64,000 nucleotides of DNA from Acidovorax delafieldii (lineage in GTDB: Bacteria; Pseudomonadota; Gammaproteobacteria; Burkholderiales; Burkholderiaceae_C): NCBI RefSeq assembly GCF_007993815.1, contig NZ_VJWE01000019.1, forward strand, positions 62,001 to 126,000, written 5' to 3'. This document shows, piece after piece, positions 31,575 through 38,859 of the stretch; position 1 is the stretch's first letter, and every line of letters begins with the position of its first letter. Both the position numbers and the translations under genes were made by a program. Under the pieces are notes generated by a model. It was not told the DNA's origin and did not search any database. It saw only the letters and a list, made by a program, of their open reading frames with translations.

Positions 31575-32662
31575 AGATTGCGCTGCTGACTGATGCATGG
31601 CTGCCGCAGGTCAATGGCGTGGTGACCACTTTGGTCGAGTTGGTGCGAGAGCTGGAAGATGCCGGGCATGACGTGCAGGTGCTGCATCCTGGTCAGTTTT
31701 TTACCCGTCCTTGTCCCGGTTACGCTGGTATTGATCTAGCGGTGCGACCCTACAAGTCACTCGCCCAGAAGTTGGACGCGCTGCAGCCCGATGCCATTCA
31801 TCTGGCGACCGAGGGGCCTCTGGGCTGGGCGGGGCGTCGTTACTGTCTCAAGCGTGGCCTGGCGTTCACCACAGCCTTTCATACAAGGTTTCCCGAGATT
31901 CTTCAGGCAGCCTTGCGCATACCACTGGGTTGGGGTTATGCGCTTTTCAGGCATTTCCATCGCCCTTCGTCGGGGGTGATGGTTCCTACGCAGGGTGTCT
32001 TGCAAATGCTGCAGCAGCGGGGCTTTCGCCAACTGCGGTTATGGACGCACGGTGTGGACACCCAGGCGTTTCGCTTTCATGGTGAGGTCTGTCAGAGTCC
32101 GCTCACTGGCGTTCTGGCGCATCCTGTGGCGCTTTATGTGGGGCGCATTTCATATGAAAAGAACATCGATGCCTTTTTGCAGATGGACATGCCGGGCACG
32201 AAGGTGGTGTGTGGTGTAGGCCCGCTCGAGGCACGGCTGAAAGCCAAGTACCCGCAGGTACGCTGGCTTGGCATTCTGGACCGGGAGGCGCTGGCACAGG
32301 TCTACGCCTCGGCCGATGTCTTTGTGTTTCCGAGCCGCTCCGAAACCTTTGGGCTGGTCATGCTGGAGGCAATGGCTTGCGGCACGCCGGTCGCTGCCTT
32401 TCCTGAAGATGGTCCGCGGGAGGTCTTGGGTGCAGGGGACGGCAGGGTGCCGATGGGCGGCGTGTTGCACGCGAGCCTTCTGGCGGCCACGCAGCAGGCC
32501 TTGTCCATACCCAGGTCCGAAGCACGAAGCCGGGCGCTGGAGTTCACCTGGGCACATGCGGCCAGGCTGTTTCAACAGTACCTGGTGCCAGCCCGCTCCA
32601 GCTCGCAGGGAGTTTTCGTGTCTGTCACAAAGTCTGTCACGCAGTTGTCATCTGGGCGTTAA
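31571..32662 (+). CDS. GT4-type glycosyltransferase, Agt-like
   Basis: GT-B fold glycosyltransferase of 363 residues. The N-terminal domain begins MKIALLTDAWLPQVNGVV with the glycine-rich loop. The C-terminal domain has ALYVGRISYEKNID and the E-x7-E motif in SETFGLVMLEAMACGTPV. The family includes PimB-like mannosyltransferases and Agt, which glycosylates the diacylglycerol released by PlcP to make a phosphorus-free glycolipid. Overlap with the PlcP-like gene supports that role, but acceptor specificity is inferred. The last 14 codons contain the Pho-box repeats of the next promoter, and its stop overlaps that promoter's -10. Confidence 0.75.
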   Translation: MKIALLTDAWLPQVNGVVTTLVELVRELEDAGHDVQVLHPGQFFTRPCPGYAGIDLAVRPYKSLAQKLDALQPDAIHLATEGPLGWAGRRYCLKRGLAFTTAFHTRFPEILQAALRIPLGWGYALFRHFHRPSSGVMVPTQGVLQMLQQRGFRQLRLWTHGVDTQAFRFHGEVCQSPLTGVLAHPVALYVGRISYEKNIDAFLQMDMPGTKVVCGVGPLEARLKAKYPQVRWLGILDREALAQVYASADVFVFPSRSETFGLVMLEAMACGTPVAAFPEDGPREVLGAGDGRVPMGGVLHASLLAATQQALSIPRSEARSRALEFTWAHAARLFQQYLVPARSSSQGVFVSVTKSVTQLSSGR

Positions 32663-32665
32663 ATA
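32622..32665 (+). promoter_or_regulatory. Pho-box promoter of ppk1 inside the end of the glycosyltransferase gene
   Basis: CTGTCAC at 32634-32640 and TTGTCAT at 32645-32651 form a Pho box with the usual 4-base spacer. Each unit matches CTGTCAT at 6 of 7 positions. A further CTGTCAC lies at 32622-32628, one base out of 11-bp phase. A -10-like TAAATA (32660-32665) follows the box by eight bases, about the E. coli pstS arrangement, and overlaps the upstream TAA stop. This is the best-formed box in the window. Confidence 0.75.
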
Positions 32666-32701
32666 CTGCAGCGATTCCGCAATTGCTGTACGCGCGTATC
32701 C

Positions 32702-34897
32702 ATGCTGCCCCTGCCTCCTGTTGATTCCATCCCTTTGCAGCGCGAGCACCCCGATGCTGTCGCGGACTCCTCGCACGCCGTGTCACATGACAACGATTTT
32801 GCGGCTGTGGGGGCTGTCACGGGCGTCGCCCCCCACATGTTTCTGGACCGCGACCACAGCATCCTGGCATTTAACGAACGCGTGTTCGACTGGGCGGTTC
32901 GCACAGATGTCCCGCTGCTGGAGCGGCTGCGCTACCTGTGCATCGTGTCATCCAACCTCGACGAGTTTTTTGAAGTACGTGCTGCAGCGCACATCACGGC
33001 GGCCAAGAAGGGCGAGACCAAGGGGCTCTACACCGCGGCGTCGTTCGAGGCCCTGTCCGCTCAGGTACACGACCTGGTAGAGCGGCAATACGCGCTGTAC
33101 AACGAAGCACTGGTTCCCGCATTTGCAAAGCATGGGATACGTATCGTGGCGCATGGTGACCGCTCCGCAGAGCAGAGGCGCTGGGTGCACGAGTATTTTG
33201 CGCGCGAGGTCCGTCCCCTGTTGATTCCGGTGGGACTCGACCCGGCCCACCCGTTTCCGCAGGTGGCTAATAAGTCGTTGAACTTCATCGTGCGTCTCAA
33301 GGGGCATGATGCCTTCGGCCGCGAGAACGAAATCGCCATCGTCAAGGTGCCGCGTGCACTGCCCCGCCTGATCCGCATGCCAAAGAAGGTCGCGTCCGAC
33401 GGGGCGTTGTTCGTCAGCTTGTCCAGCATCGTGCGTGCCCATTTGGAAGACCTCTTTCCTGGCCGCGAAGTGACGGAGTTTTCCCAGTTTCGTGTCACAC
33501 GCCATTCCGATCTGGCACTGGACGAAGAGGATGTGCGTAACCTGCGCACCGCCTTGCGGCAAGGCCTGCAGCACCGCCATTACGGACAGGCTGTGCGCCT
33601 GGAAGTCTCTGCGGGTTGCTCTCGCTTCCTGTCCGACTTCTTGTTGCAGCAATTTGATCTGCCCAACGCGGCCTTGTACCGTGTACATGGTCCTGTGAAC
33701 TTGGTGCGCCTGAATCAGCTGGTCGACTTGGTGAACGATCCCGCGTTGCTGTTCCCGCCATGGAGTTCCGCTTGGCCCCGTCAGCTCCAGCCAGGGGTGT
33801 CCATCATGGGCCAACTGCGCGAGCGCGACGTGTTGATCCACCAGCCGTTCGAGAGCTTTGATGGTTTGCTTGCGTTCCTGCGGGAGGCTGTGAACGATCC
33901 GGACGTGCTGGTCATCAAACAGACCATTTACCGCACGGGCGCCGACTCCGAACTCATGGACCTGCTCAGCGAGGCGGTACGCCGAGGCAAGGAGGTGATG
34001 GCGGTGGTGGAGTTGAAAGCACGCTTTGACGAGGAGGCCAACATCAATTGGGCAGAGGCGCTGGAGTCGATTGGGGCGCAGGTGGTCTATGGCGTCGTGG
34101 GCCTCAAGACCCACGCGAAGATGCTGCTCGTCACACGCCGTGAAGGGCGGCAGTTACGCCGGTACGGCCATCTCTCCACGGGCAACTACAACGTGCGCAC
34201 GGCCAAGCTGTACACCGACCTGAGTTACCTCACGGCAGATGAAGAAACCACTGCCGATATGGACGGTGTTTTCAATCACCTGGCCAGCCAGAACCGGCCT
34301 CCCAAGCTGCGCAAGCTCATGCTGGCACCGTTCCATTTGCATCGCCGCATGATCGAGAAAATCGAGCGCGTGGGACTGGCGGCCAGCCGCGGGGAAGACG
34401 CACGGATCGTTGCCAAGATGAATGCCCTGACCGACGAGGGATTGATGCGGGCGTTGATCCTCGCTGGGCAGCGCGGCGCACGCATCGATCTGATTGTGCG
34501 CGGGGCCTGCATGCTGGCTCCGCAGGTGCCGGGAGTGACGGACAACATCCGGGTGCGCTCGGTGATTGGTCGGTTCCTGGAGCACACGCGTGTTTTCTAT
34601 TTCCGCGCGGGGGGCGAAGAAGACCTCTATCTGTCGAGTGCCGATTGGATGAACCGCAACATGATGCGCCGCGTCGAGTTGGCGTGGCCAGTGACTGACC
34701 CCAAGCTGCGCCAGCAGATCATTGATGAATGTTTGGTGGCCTATCTGTGTGATGACCGCGATGCCTGGACGTTGAATGCCGCAGGCGTCTACGACCGCGC
34801 TGTGCACCCGGTGGACGGTAGTGGTGCCCAAAACGCGTTGATGGTGCGCTATGGGCCACGGCCTGCTCTGGGTCGCGAGGAGCCAGGGGTCGCATGA
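32702..34897 (+). CDS. ppk1: Polyphosphate kinase 1
   Basis: Reversibly transfers the terminal phosphate of ATP to polyphosphate. The 731 residues have the N-terminal domain (FLDRDHSILAFNERV, SSNLDEFFEVR), the head domain, and two phospholipase-D-like catalytic domains. The autophosphorylated His is in VGLKTHAKMLL (about His471) and the second catalytic His is in FLEHTRVFYF (about His628). DLYLSSADWMNRNM is the C-terminal signature. The first in-frame ATG after the Pho-box promoter is used, although no clear ribosome site precedes it; the first about 40 residues are variable, so a later start is possible. The stop overlaps sixA. Confidence 0.95.
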   Translation: MLPLPPVDSIPLQREHPDAVADSSHAVSHDNDFAAVGAVTGVAPHMFLDRDHSILAFNERVFDWAVRTDVPLLERLRYLCIVSSNLDEFFEVRAAAHITAAKKGETKGLYTAASFEALSAQVHDLVERQYALYNEALVPAFAKHGIRIVAHGDRSAEQRRWVHEYFAREVRPLLIPVGLDPAHPFPQVANKSLNFIVRLKGHDAFGRENEIAIVKVPRALPRLIRMPKKVASDGALFVSLSSIVRAHLEDLFPGREVTEFSQFRVTRHSDLALDEEDVRNLRTALRQGLQHRHYGQAVRLEVSAGCSRFLSDFLLQQFDLPNAALYRVHGPVNLVRLNQLVDLVNDPALLFPPWSSAWPRQLQPGVSIMGQLRERDVLIHQPFESFDGLLAFLREAVNDPDVLVIKQTIYRTGADSELMDLLSEAVRRGKEVMAVVELKARFDEEANINWAEALESIGAQVVYGVVGLKTHAKMLLVTRREGRQLRRYGHLSTGNYNVRTAKLYTDLSYLTADEETTADMDGVFNHLASQNRPPKLRKLMLAPFHLHRRMIEKIERVGLAASRGEDARIVAKMNALTDEGLMRALILAGQRGARIDLIVRGACMLAPQVPGVTDNIRVRSVIGRFLEHTRVFYFRAGGEEDLYLSSADWMNRNMMRRVELAWPVTDPKLRQQIIDECLVAYLCDDRDAWTLNAAGVYDRAVHPVDGSGAQNALMVRYGPRPALGREEPGVA

Positions 34898-35358
34898 TGG
34901 ATTTGATCCTTTGGCGTCATGCCGAGGCGGAAGAGGCAGAAGACGGTAGCGATGATCTTGCACGCCCGCTCACGGCCCGGGGCGAGAAGCAGGCGGCGCG
35001 CATGGCGGCCTGGCTTGATCGTCAACTGCCAGAAGGCCTGAGGGTGGTGGCAAGTCCAGCGCGGCGGACTGAGCAAACTGCCCACGCTTTGGGCCGCAAA
35101 TTCAAGATGCGCGCCGAGTTGTTGCCTGGCGGTACACCACAGGATTTGCTAGAGCTCGTGCAATGGCCGCGTGCCAAGGGCGCTGTTCTGGTGGTGGGGC
35201 ACCAGCCCATGCTGGGCCAGACCGTTGCCCAGTTGTTGCAATTACAGGCCCCCGAGTGCCCTGTGCGCAAGGGCTCCGTGTGGTGGTTGCGCCAGCGCCA
35301 GCGCTGGGACCACAGCCAGACCGTGCTCATGGCCGTACAGTCACCGGAGTTTCTTTAG
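34894..35358 (+). CDS. sixA: Phosphohistidine phosphatase SixA
   Basis: Small histidine-phosphatase-superfamily enzyme of 154 residues. The RHG-type motif LILWRHAEAE (catalytic His9) is at the N-terminus. Later conserved residues appear in VVASPARRTEQTA and VLVVGHQPMLG, the second catalytic His. SixA relatives dephosphorylate phosphohistidine in PTS or phosphorelay proteins. The ATG overlaps the ppk1 stop by four bases; a second ATG three bases later is equally possible. Pairing with ppk1 is common in Burkholderiales and suggests a link to phosphate metabolism. Confidence 0.88.
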   Translation: MMDLILWRHAEAEEAEDGSDDLARPLTARGEKQAARMAAWLDRQLPEGLRVVASPARRTEQTAHALGRKFKMRAELLPGGTPQDLLELVQWPRAKGAVLVVGHQPMLGQTVAQLLQLQAPECPVRKGSVWWLRQRQRWDHSQTVLMAVQSPEFL

Positions 35359-35422
35359 CTTGCCCGGCAATGTCCGAGGGCCCGAAGCCGTGCCCCTGGA
35401 CACGCCGTGTCTCGGGACAGGT

Positions 35423-35953
35423 TTACTTGCGTCCTGCTTTGCCGCTGGACTTGGTCGTTGCCTTGGCAGGGACAGTTGGCGCGGCTTCAGCTGTGTCGGC
35501 CTTTGGGCGACCGGTCTTGATGGAAGGCACAGCTTGCAAAGCGCTGCGCAACGCGCTGTCTGACAGACCTGCCAGCACCTTGAGCCCTGCGCGCAACAGC
35601 TCGCTTTTCTTGACGGGGTGGGCCAGTGCTGTGGCACGGTCTTTCAGGGTGTCGAGTACCGCGTACTCGTCTTTGGGGATGGTGAAGCTGTCACGGACCA
35701 GCTTGGGCTTTTTGCCCTTGGGCTCGGTGGCCTTGGTGGGTTTCACTGCGGAAGCTGCCTTGGTCGCGGTGGCTGGCTTGGAGGCTGGCGCCTTTTCTGC
35801 CACGGCCTTTTTTGCGGGCTTTGCAGCCTTGGATGCCTTTGGAGCCTTGGGTGCTGTTGCCGGCTTGGTTGACGTGGCGGCCTTGGCGGGCTGGGCTGCT
35901 GCGGGCGCGGCGGGTGTGGCGGAGGGGCTGGGGGTTGTGGTGGCAGTGGTCAT
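35423..35953 (-). CDS. Alanine/lysine-rich histone-H1-like protein, conserved C-terminal domain
   Basis: Protein of 176 residues of unknown function. Residues 1-85 are low-complexity Ala, Pro, Lys and Thr with AAKPAK-like repeats, as in bacterial histone-H1-like proteins. Residues about 85-150 form a compact part (KLVRDSFTIPKDEYAVLDTL then HPVKKSELLRAGLKVLAGL). I recall this part as conserved in betaproteobacterial hypothetical proteins, and it has the look of a small helical DNA-binding or oligomerisation domain. The tail is again basic. A 27-bp palindrome lies 15 bases before the start codon and may be its operator. Nucleoid association is inferred from composition only. Confidence 0.65.
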   Translation of the reverse strand: MTTATTTPSPSATPAAPAAAQPAKAATSTKPATAPKAPKASKAAKPAKKAVAEKAPASKPATATKAASAVKPTKATEPKGKKPKLVRDSFTIPKDEYAVLDTLKDRATALAHPVKKSELLRAGLKVLAGLSDSALRSALQAVPSIKTGRPKADTAEAAPTVPAKATTKSSGKAGRK

Positions 35954-35967
35954 GACAGAAGATTGAT

Positions 35968-35994
35968 AAACGGTATAAACAGTTTATACCGTTT
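35968..35994. promoter_or_regulatory. 27-bp perfect palindrome, probable operator
   Basis: Arms AAACGGTATAAAC (35968-35980) and GTTTATACCGTTT (35982-35994) are perfect reverse complements around a single A. It lies between the ppx stop and the start of the histone-like gene, both on the minus strand. It contains TATAAA-like -10 sequences on both strands. An AT-rich dyad of this size fits a dimeric repressor site; an ordinary terminator would have a GC-rich stem. Confidence 0.6.
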
Positions 35995-36005
35995 GTTGTT
36001 TACCC

Positions 36006-37484
36006 TCAAGGCATGTCCACAGCCAGCTCCCAGGGGGTTTTTTGCCAGGCTTGAACTTCTTCGCGCAGAAGGTGGGCCGACTGGGGGTATGCGATGGCCC
36101 ATCCAGGGCGCGCGCTGACCTGAAATTGCTGTCCGTCCGCCTGCAATGACAGCCCTTTGGTATCGGGCTCCCGGCGTGCGTGGCACAGGGCCACAGCCAA
36201 GCGCAAGCACAGCAGCTGCAGCACAAAAATCGGATCGTCGAGTTCCACCCCCAGCTTTCGTACCTTGCCCCGCTGCCCCTGCACCAGCACTCCCAGGCGG
36301 TGCAGTTCTGGCACCGCAAAACCAGCGGCGTCAGTGTTGTCGAGAATGTAGGCGCCGTGTCGGTGGTAGTCGCTGTGGGAAATGCGGCAGCCAATCTCAT
36401 GCAGGCGGGCGGCCCAGTCGAGCTTGCGGCTGGCACGTTCGCTCCCGGGCGGGGCAGCCTGGTCAAACAGTGCGCAGGCGGTGCGCGCCACGCGGTCTGC
36501 ATGCTCCATGTCCACGCCAAACCGCTGCATTAGCCCTTGGACGGTGGTGGTGCGAAGGTCGGTGCCGGGTTGCTCCCGATCCAGAAGGTCATACAAGGCG
36601 CCCTGGCGTAGTGCTCCTTGCGCAACCTGCATCTCATGGATGTCCAGCAGGTCAAACACGGCGCGCAGCACGCTGATGCCCCCCCCGATGACTGCACGGC
36701 GCTCTTCCTTGAGTCCGTCCATGCGCAGCCGGTCGGCACTCTGGGCGCGGAGCAAACGCTCCCGCAGCCAGTTCAGCCCATCGCGGGTAATCAGGCCCGG
36801 CGAACCTCCTGCGGCGGACAGAATGTCCCCCACGGCGCCGGCCGTGCCAGACGACCCATAGGCAACATCCCATGCATCGGGGCGAAAAGTCTCCAGCGCC
36901 TCATCGAGTACAGCCTTGGCAGCAATCTCCGCCGCCAGGAAGGCCTGGGCAGAGAACTCTCCCTTGGCAAAGTACCGTTGTGACCAGGCGACGCTGCCAA
37001 CCCGGAAGGAGGCCACCGCGTGGGGCGTGAACTGCTCGCCGAGGATCAATTCGGTGGACCGACCTCCGATATCCACCACCAGGCGGCGCTCGTCCGACTG
37101 AGGCAGCAATCGGGCTACACCCTGGTAAATCAACCGAGCTTCTTCCGGGCCAGACACCACGTCGATAGGGTATCCCAGCACCTCACTGCCGCGTGACAGG
37201 AATTCTTCGCGATTGCGTGCTTCACGCAGTGTTTGAGTGGCCACTGCACGGACCTGCGCGCGGGGAAAGCCCGCCAGGCGCTCGCCAAAGCGCGCCAGAC
37301 AAGCCCAGCCGCGCTCCATGGCGTCGCGAGTCAGGTTCCGATCTTCATCCAGCCCGTTGCCTTGGCGCACGGTTTCCTTGAGGTATTCCACCCGCTGGAC
37401 GTGTCCGAACTCATAGCGCCCGATTTCCAGGCGAAAACTGTTGGAGCCGAGATCGACTGCGGCGAGGCGTGTGCCGTTCTGCAT
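36006..37484 (-). CDS. ppx: Exopolyphosphatase Ppx/GppA
   Basis: Enzyme of 492 residues of the sugar-kinase/hsp70 fold that cuts terminal phosphate from polyphosphate (or hydrolyses pppGpp). The first phosphate-binding loop AAVDLGSNSFRLEIG is at the N-terminus. A second, VVDIGGRSTELILG, is near residue 138, and GSSGTAGAVGDI follows. The C-terminal half has the HD-like region (LHEIGCRISHSDYHRHGAYI). Ppx and GppA cannot be separated by sequence alone, but the place beside ppk1 and pst argues for Ppx. It is divergent from pstS across 261 bases that contain Pho-box-like repeats on both strands. Confidence 0.92.
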   Translation of the reverse strand: MQNGTRLAAVDLGSNSFRLEIGRYEFGHVQRVEYLKETVRQGNGLDEDRNLTRDAMERGWACLARFGERLAGFPRAQVRAVATQTLREARNREEFLSRGSEVLGYPIDVVSGPEEARLIYQGVARLLPQSDERRLVVDIGGRSTELILGEQFTPHAVASFRVGSVAWSQRYFAKGEFSAQAFLAAEIAAKAVLDEALETFRPDAWDVAYGSSGTAGAVGDILSAAGGSPGLITRDGLNWLRERLLRAQSADRLRMDGLKEERRAVIGGGISVLRAVFDLLDIHEMQVAQGALRQGALYDLLDREQPGTDLRTTTVQGLMQRFGVDMEHADRVARTACALFDQAAPPGSERASRKLDWAARLHEIGCRISHSDYHRHGAYILDNTDAAGFAVPELHRLGVLVQGQRGKVRKLGVELDDPIFVLQLLCLRLAVALCHARREPDTKGLSLQADGQQFQVSARPGWAIAYPQSAHLLREEVQAWQKTPWELAVDMP

Positions 37485-37605
37485 GTGTGTTTGGTGGGAG
37501 CTGCGTGCGGCATCGTACCGCGATGCGCGTGGCCTGATCCGAAGCGGGCCGCCATTGGCTGGGCGGGCAAGTGACCGGGAGGTGGCGGGAGTGTGACGAG
37601 GTTGT

Positions 37606-37623
37606 GTGACGCATTCATGACGT
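37606..37623 (-). promoter_or_regulatory. Candidate Pho box directed toward ppx
   Basis: Read on the minus strand: ACGTCAT, four bases, GCGTCAC, giving GTCA cores 11 bases apart. It ends 122 bases before the ppx start. Two more minus-strand GTCA cores lie closer to ppx (37594 and 37572) but not in 11-bp phase. It is weaker than the pstS box. Confidence 0.45.
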
Positions 37624-37673
37624 CAGCGATGCTGCGTCATGGGGGTGTTGCAATGGTCTGAGGTTGGTCTTTT

Positions 37674-37707
37674 GTGTCACTGAATTGTCACGATAGGCCT
37701 CTAGAGT
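37674..37707 (+). promoter_or_regulatory. Pho box and -10 region of the pst operon
   Basis: GTGTCAC (37674) and TTGTCAC (37685) are separated by TGAA, so TGTCAC is repeated at exactly 11 bp. A -10-like TAGAGT (37702-37707) follows ten bases after the box, the spacing of PhoB-activated promoters that lack a -35. The box ends 54 bases before the pstS start. Confidence 0.75.
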
Positions 37708-37745
37708 TCGCTCTGTTCCTGTTAACCCCTGCCGAAAGGTACCTC

Positions 37746-38768
37746 ATGAAACGCGTATTTCTCAAAACCGTCGCAGTAACTCTGGCAGCCCTGGCAGTGG
37801 GCAACGCCTTTGCGGCAGACATCACCGGCGCCGGCGCTACGTTCCCCTTCCCGATGTATGCCAAGTGGGCTGAAGCCTACAAGAAGGAAACCGGCGTGGG
37901 TCTGAACTACCAGTCCATCGGTTCCTCGGGTGGTATTCGCCAGATCCGCGCCAAGACCGTGGCTTTTGGCGCTACCGATGCCCCTCTGTCGGGCGCTGAA
38001 CTGGAAAAAGACGGCATGGTGCAGTTTCCTGCCATCATCGGTGGCACCGTGCCTGTGGTGAATCTGGACGGTTTCAAGCCAGGCGAACTGCGCGTGACCG
38101 GCACCGTCCTGGCCGAAATGTATCTGGGCAAGATCACCAAGTGGAACGATGCCAAGCTGGCAGCCCTGAACCCCGGCAAGACGCTGCCCGACCAGAACAT
38201 CACCATCGTGCACCGCGCCGATGGCTCTGGCACCACATTCAACTGGACCGACTACCTGAGCTCTGTCAGCAAGGAATGGGCGGATACGGTGGGCAAGGGT
38301 GCTGCAGTGAAGTGGCCTGCTCAGTCTTCGGTGGGAGGCAAGGGCAATGAAGGTGTTGCAGCCAACGTGACCCGTGTGAAGGGTGCCCTGGGCTACGTGG
38401 AGTACGCCTACGTCAAGAAGAACAACATGACTTTCCTGCAACTGCAGAACGCTGATGGCAAGTATGTGGCGCCCGACGATGCCACCTTTGCAGCGGCGGC
38501 TGCGAGCGCTGACTGGTTCAGCGTGCCTGGCATGGGTATTTCGATGGTGAACGCCAAGGGTGCCAACAGCTGGCCCGTGAGCACGGCATCCTTCATCCTC
38601 ATGTACGCCGACCCCGCAGACAAGGCCCAGTCAGCCGAAGTCCTGAAATTCTTTGACTGGGCCTTCAAGAACGGCAAAACCATGGCTGCTGACCTGGACT
38701 ACGTGCCGCTGCCTGACGCTCTGACGGCGCAGATCCGTTCCAAGGTCTGGTCGCAAATCAAGAAGTAA
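37746..38768 (+). CDS. pstS: Phosphate ABC transporter substrate-binding protein PstS
   Basis: Periplasmic high-affinity phosphate receptor of the Pst transporter. The frame is open into the Pho box, but the signal peptide defines the start at ATG 37746 with AAAGG upstream. The 340-residue precursor is cleaved after AFA at residue 23. Phosphate-binding segments are GAGATFPFPMYAKW, IGSSGGIRQI, GATDAPLSG and HRADGSGTTFNWTDYL. It is the first gene of pstS-pstC-pstA-pstB-phoU-phoB-phoR. A strong hairpin separates it from pstC. Confidence 0.97.
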   Translation: MKRVFLKTVAVTLAALAVGNAFAADITGAGATFPFPMYAKWAEAYKKETGVGLNYQSIGSSGGIRQIRAKTVAFGATDAPLSGAELEKDGMVQFPAIIGGTVPVVNLDGFKPGELRVTGTVLAEMYLGKITKWNDAKLAALNPGKTLPDQNITIVHRADGSGTTFNWTDYLSSVSKEWADTVGKGAAVKWPAQSSVGGKGNEGVAANVTRVKGALGYVEYAYVKKNNMTFLQLQNADGKYVAPDDATFAAAAASADWFSVPGMGISMVNAKGANSWPVSTASFILMYADPADKAQSAEVLKFFDWAFKNGKTMAADLDYVPLPDALTAQIRSKVWSQIKK

Positions 38769-38786
38769 GCGGTTTGCCCCAGAATA

Positions 38787-38823
38787 GTGCCCATCGGCCG
38801 GCTGGTCTGACCGATGGGCGCTG
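38787..38823 (+). other. Intercistronic hairpin between pstS and pstC
   Basis: A 12-bp stem (AGTGCCCATCGG with CCGATGGGCGCT, one G-U) has a 13-base loop and starts 19 bases after the pstS stop. No real T-run follows. It probably protects the pstS mRNA 3' end or acts as a partial terminator, so that the binding protein exceeds the membrane components. Confidence 0.65.
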
Positions 38824-38859
38824 GTTTGTGGGGTCTCCAGAAGCCAGATGGGAGTCAAC

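Noticed and set aside
31571-32662. Glycosyltransferase as an LPS core or capsule enzyme
   Set aside because: No other LPS or capsule genes adjoin it. Overlap with the PlcP-like gene and the Pho boxes favours a lipid glycosyltransferase, though this is not proven.
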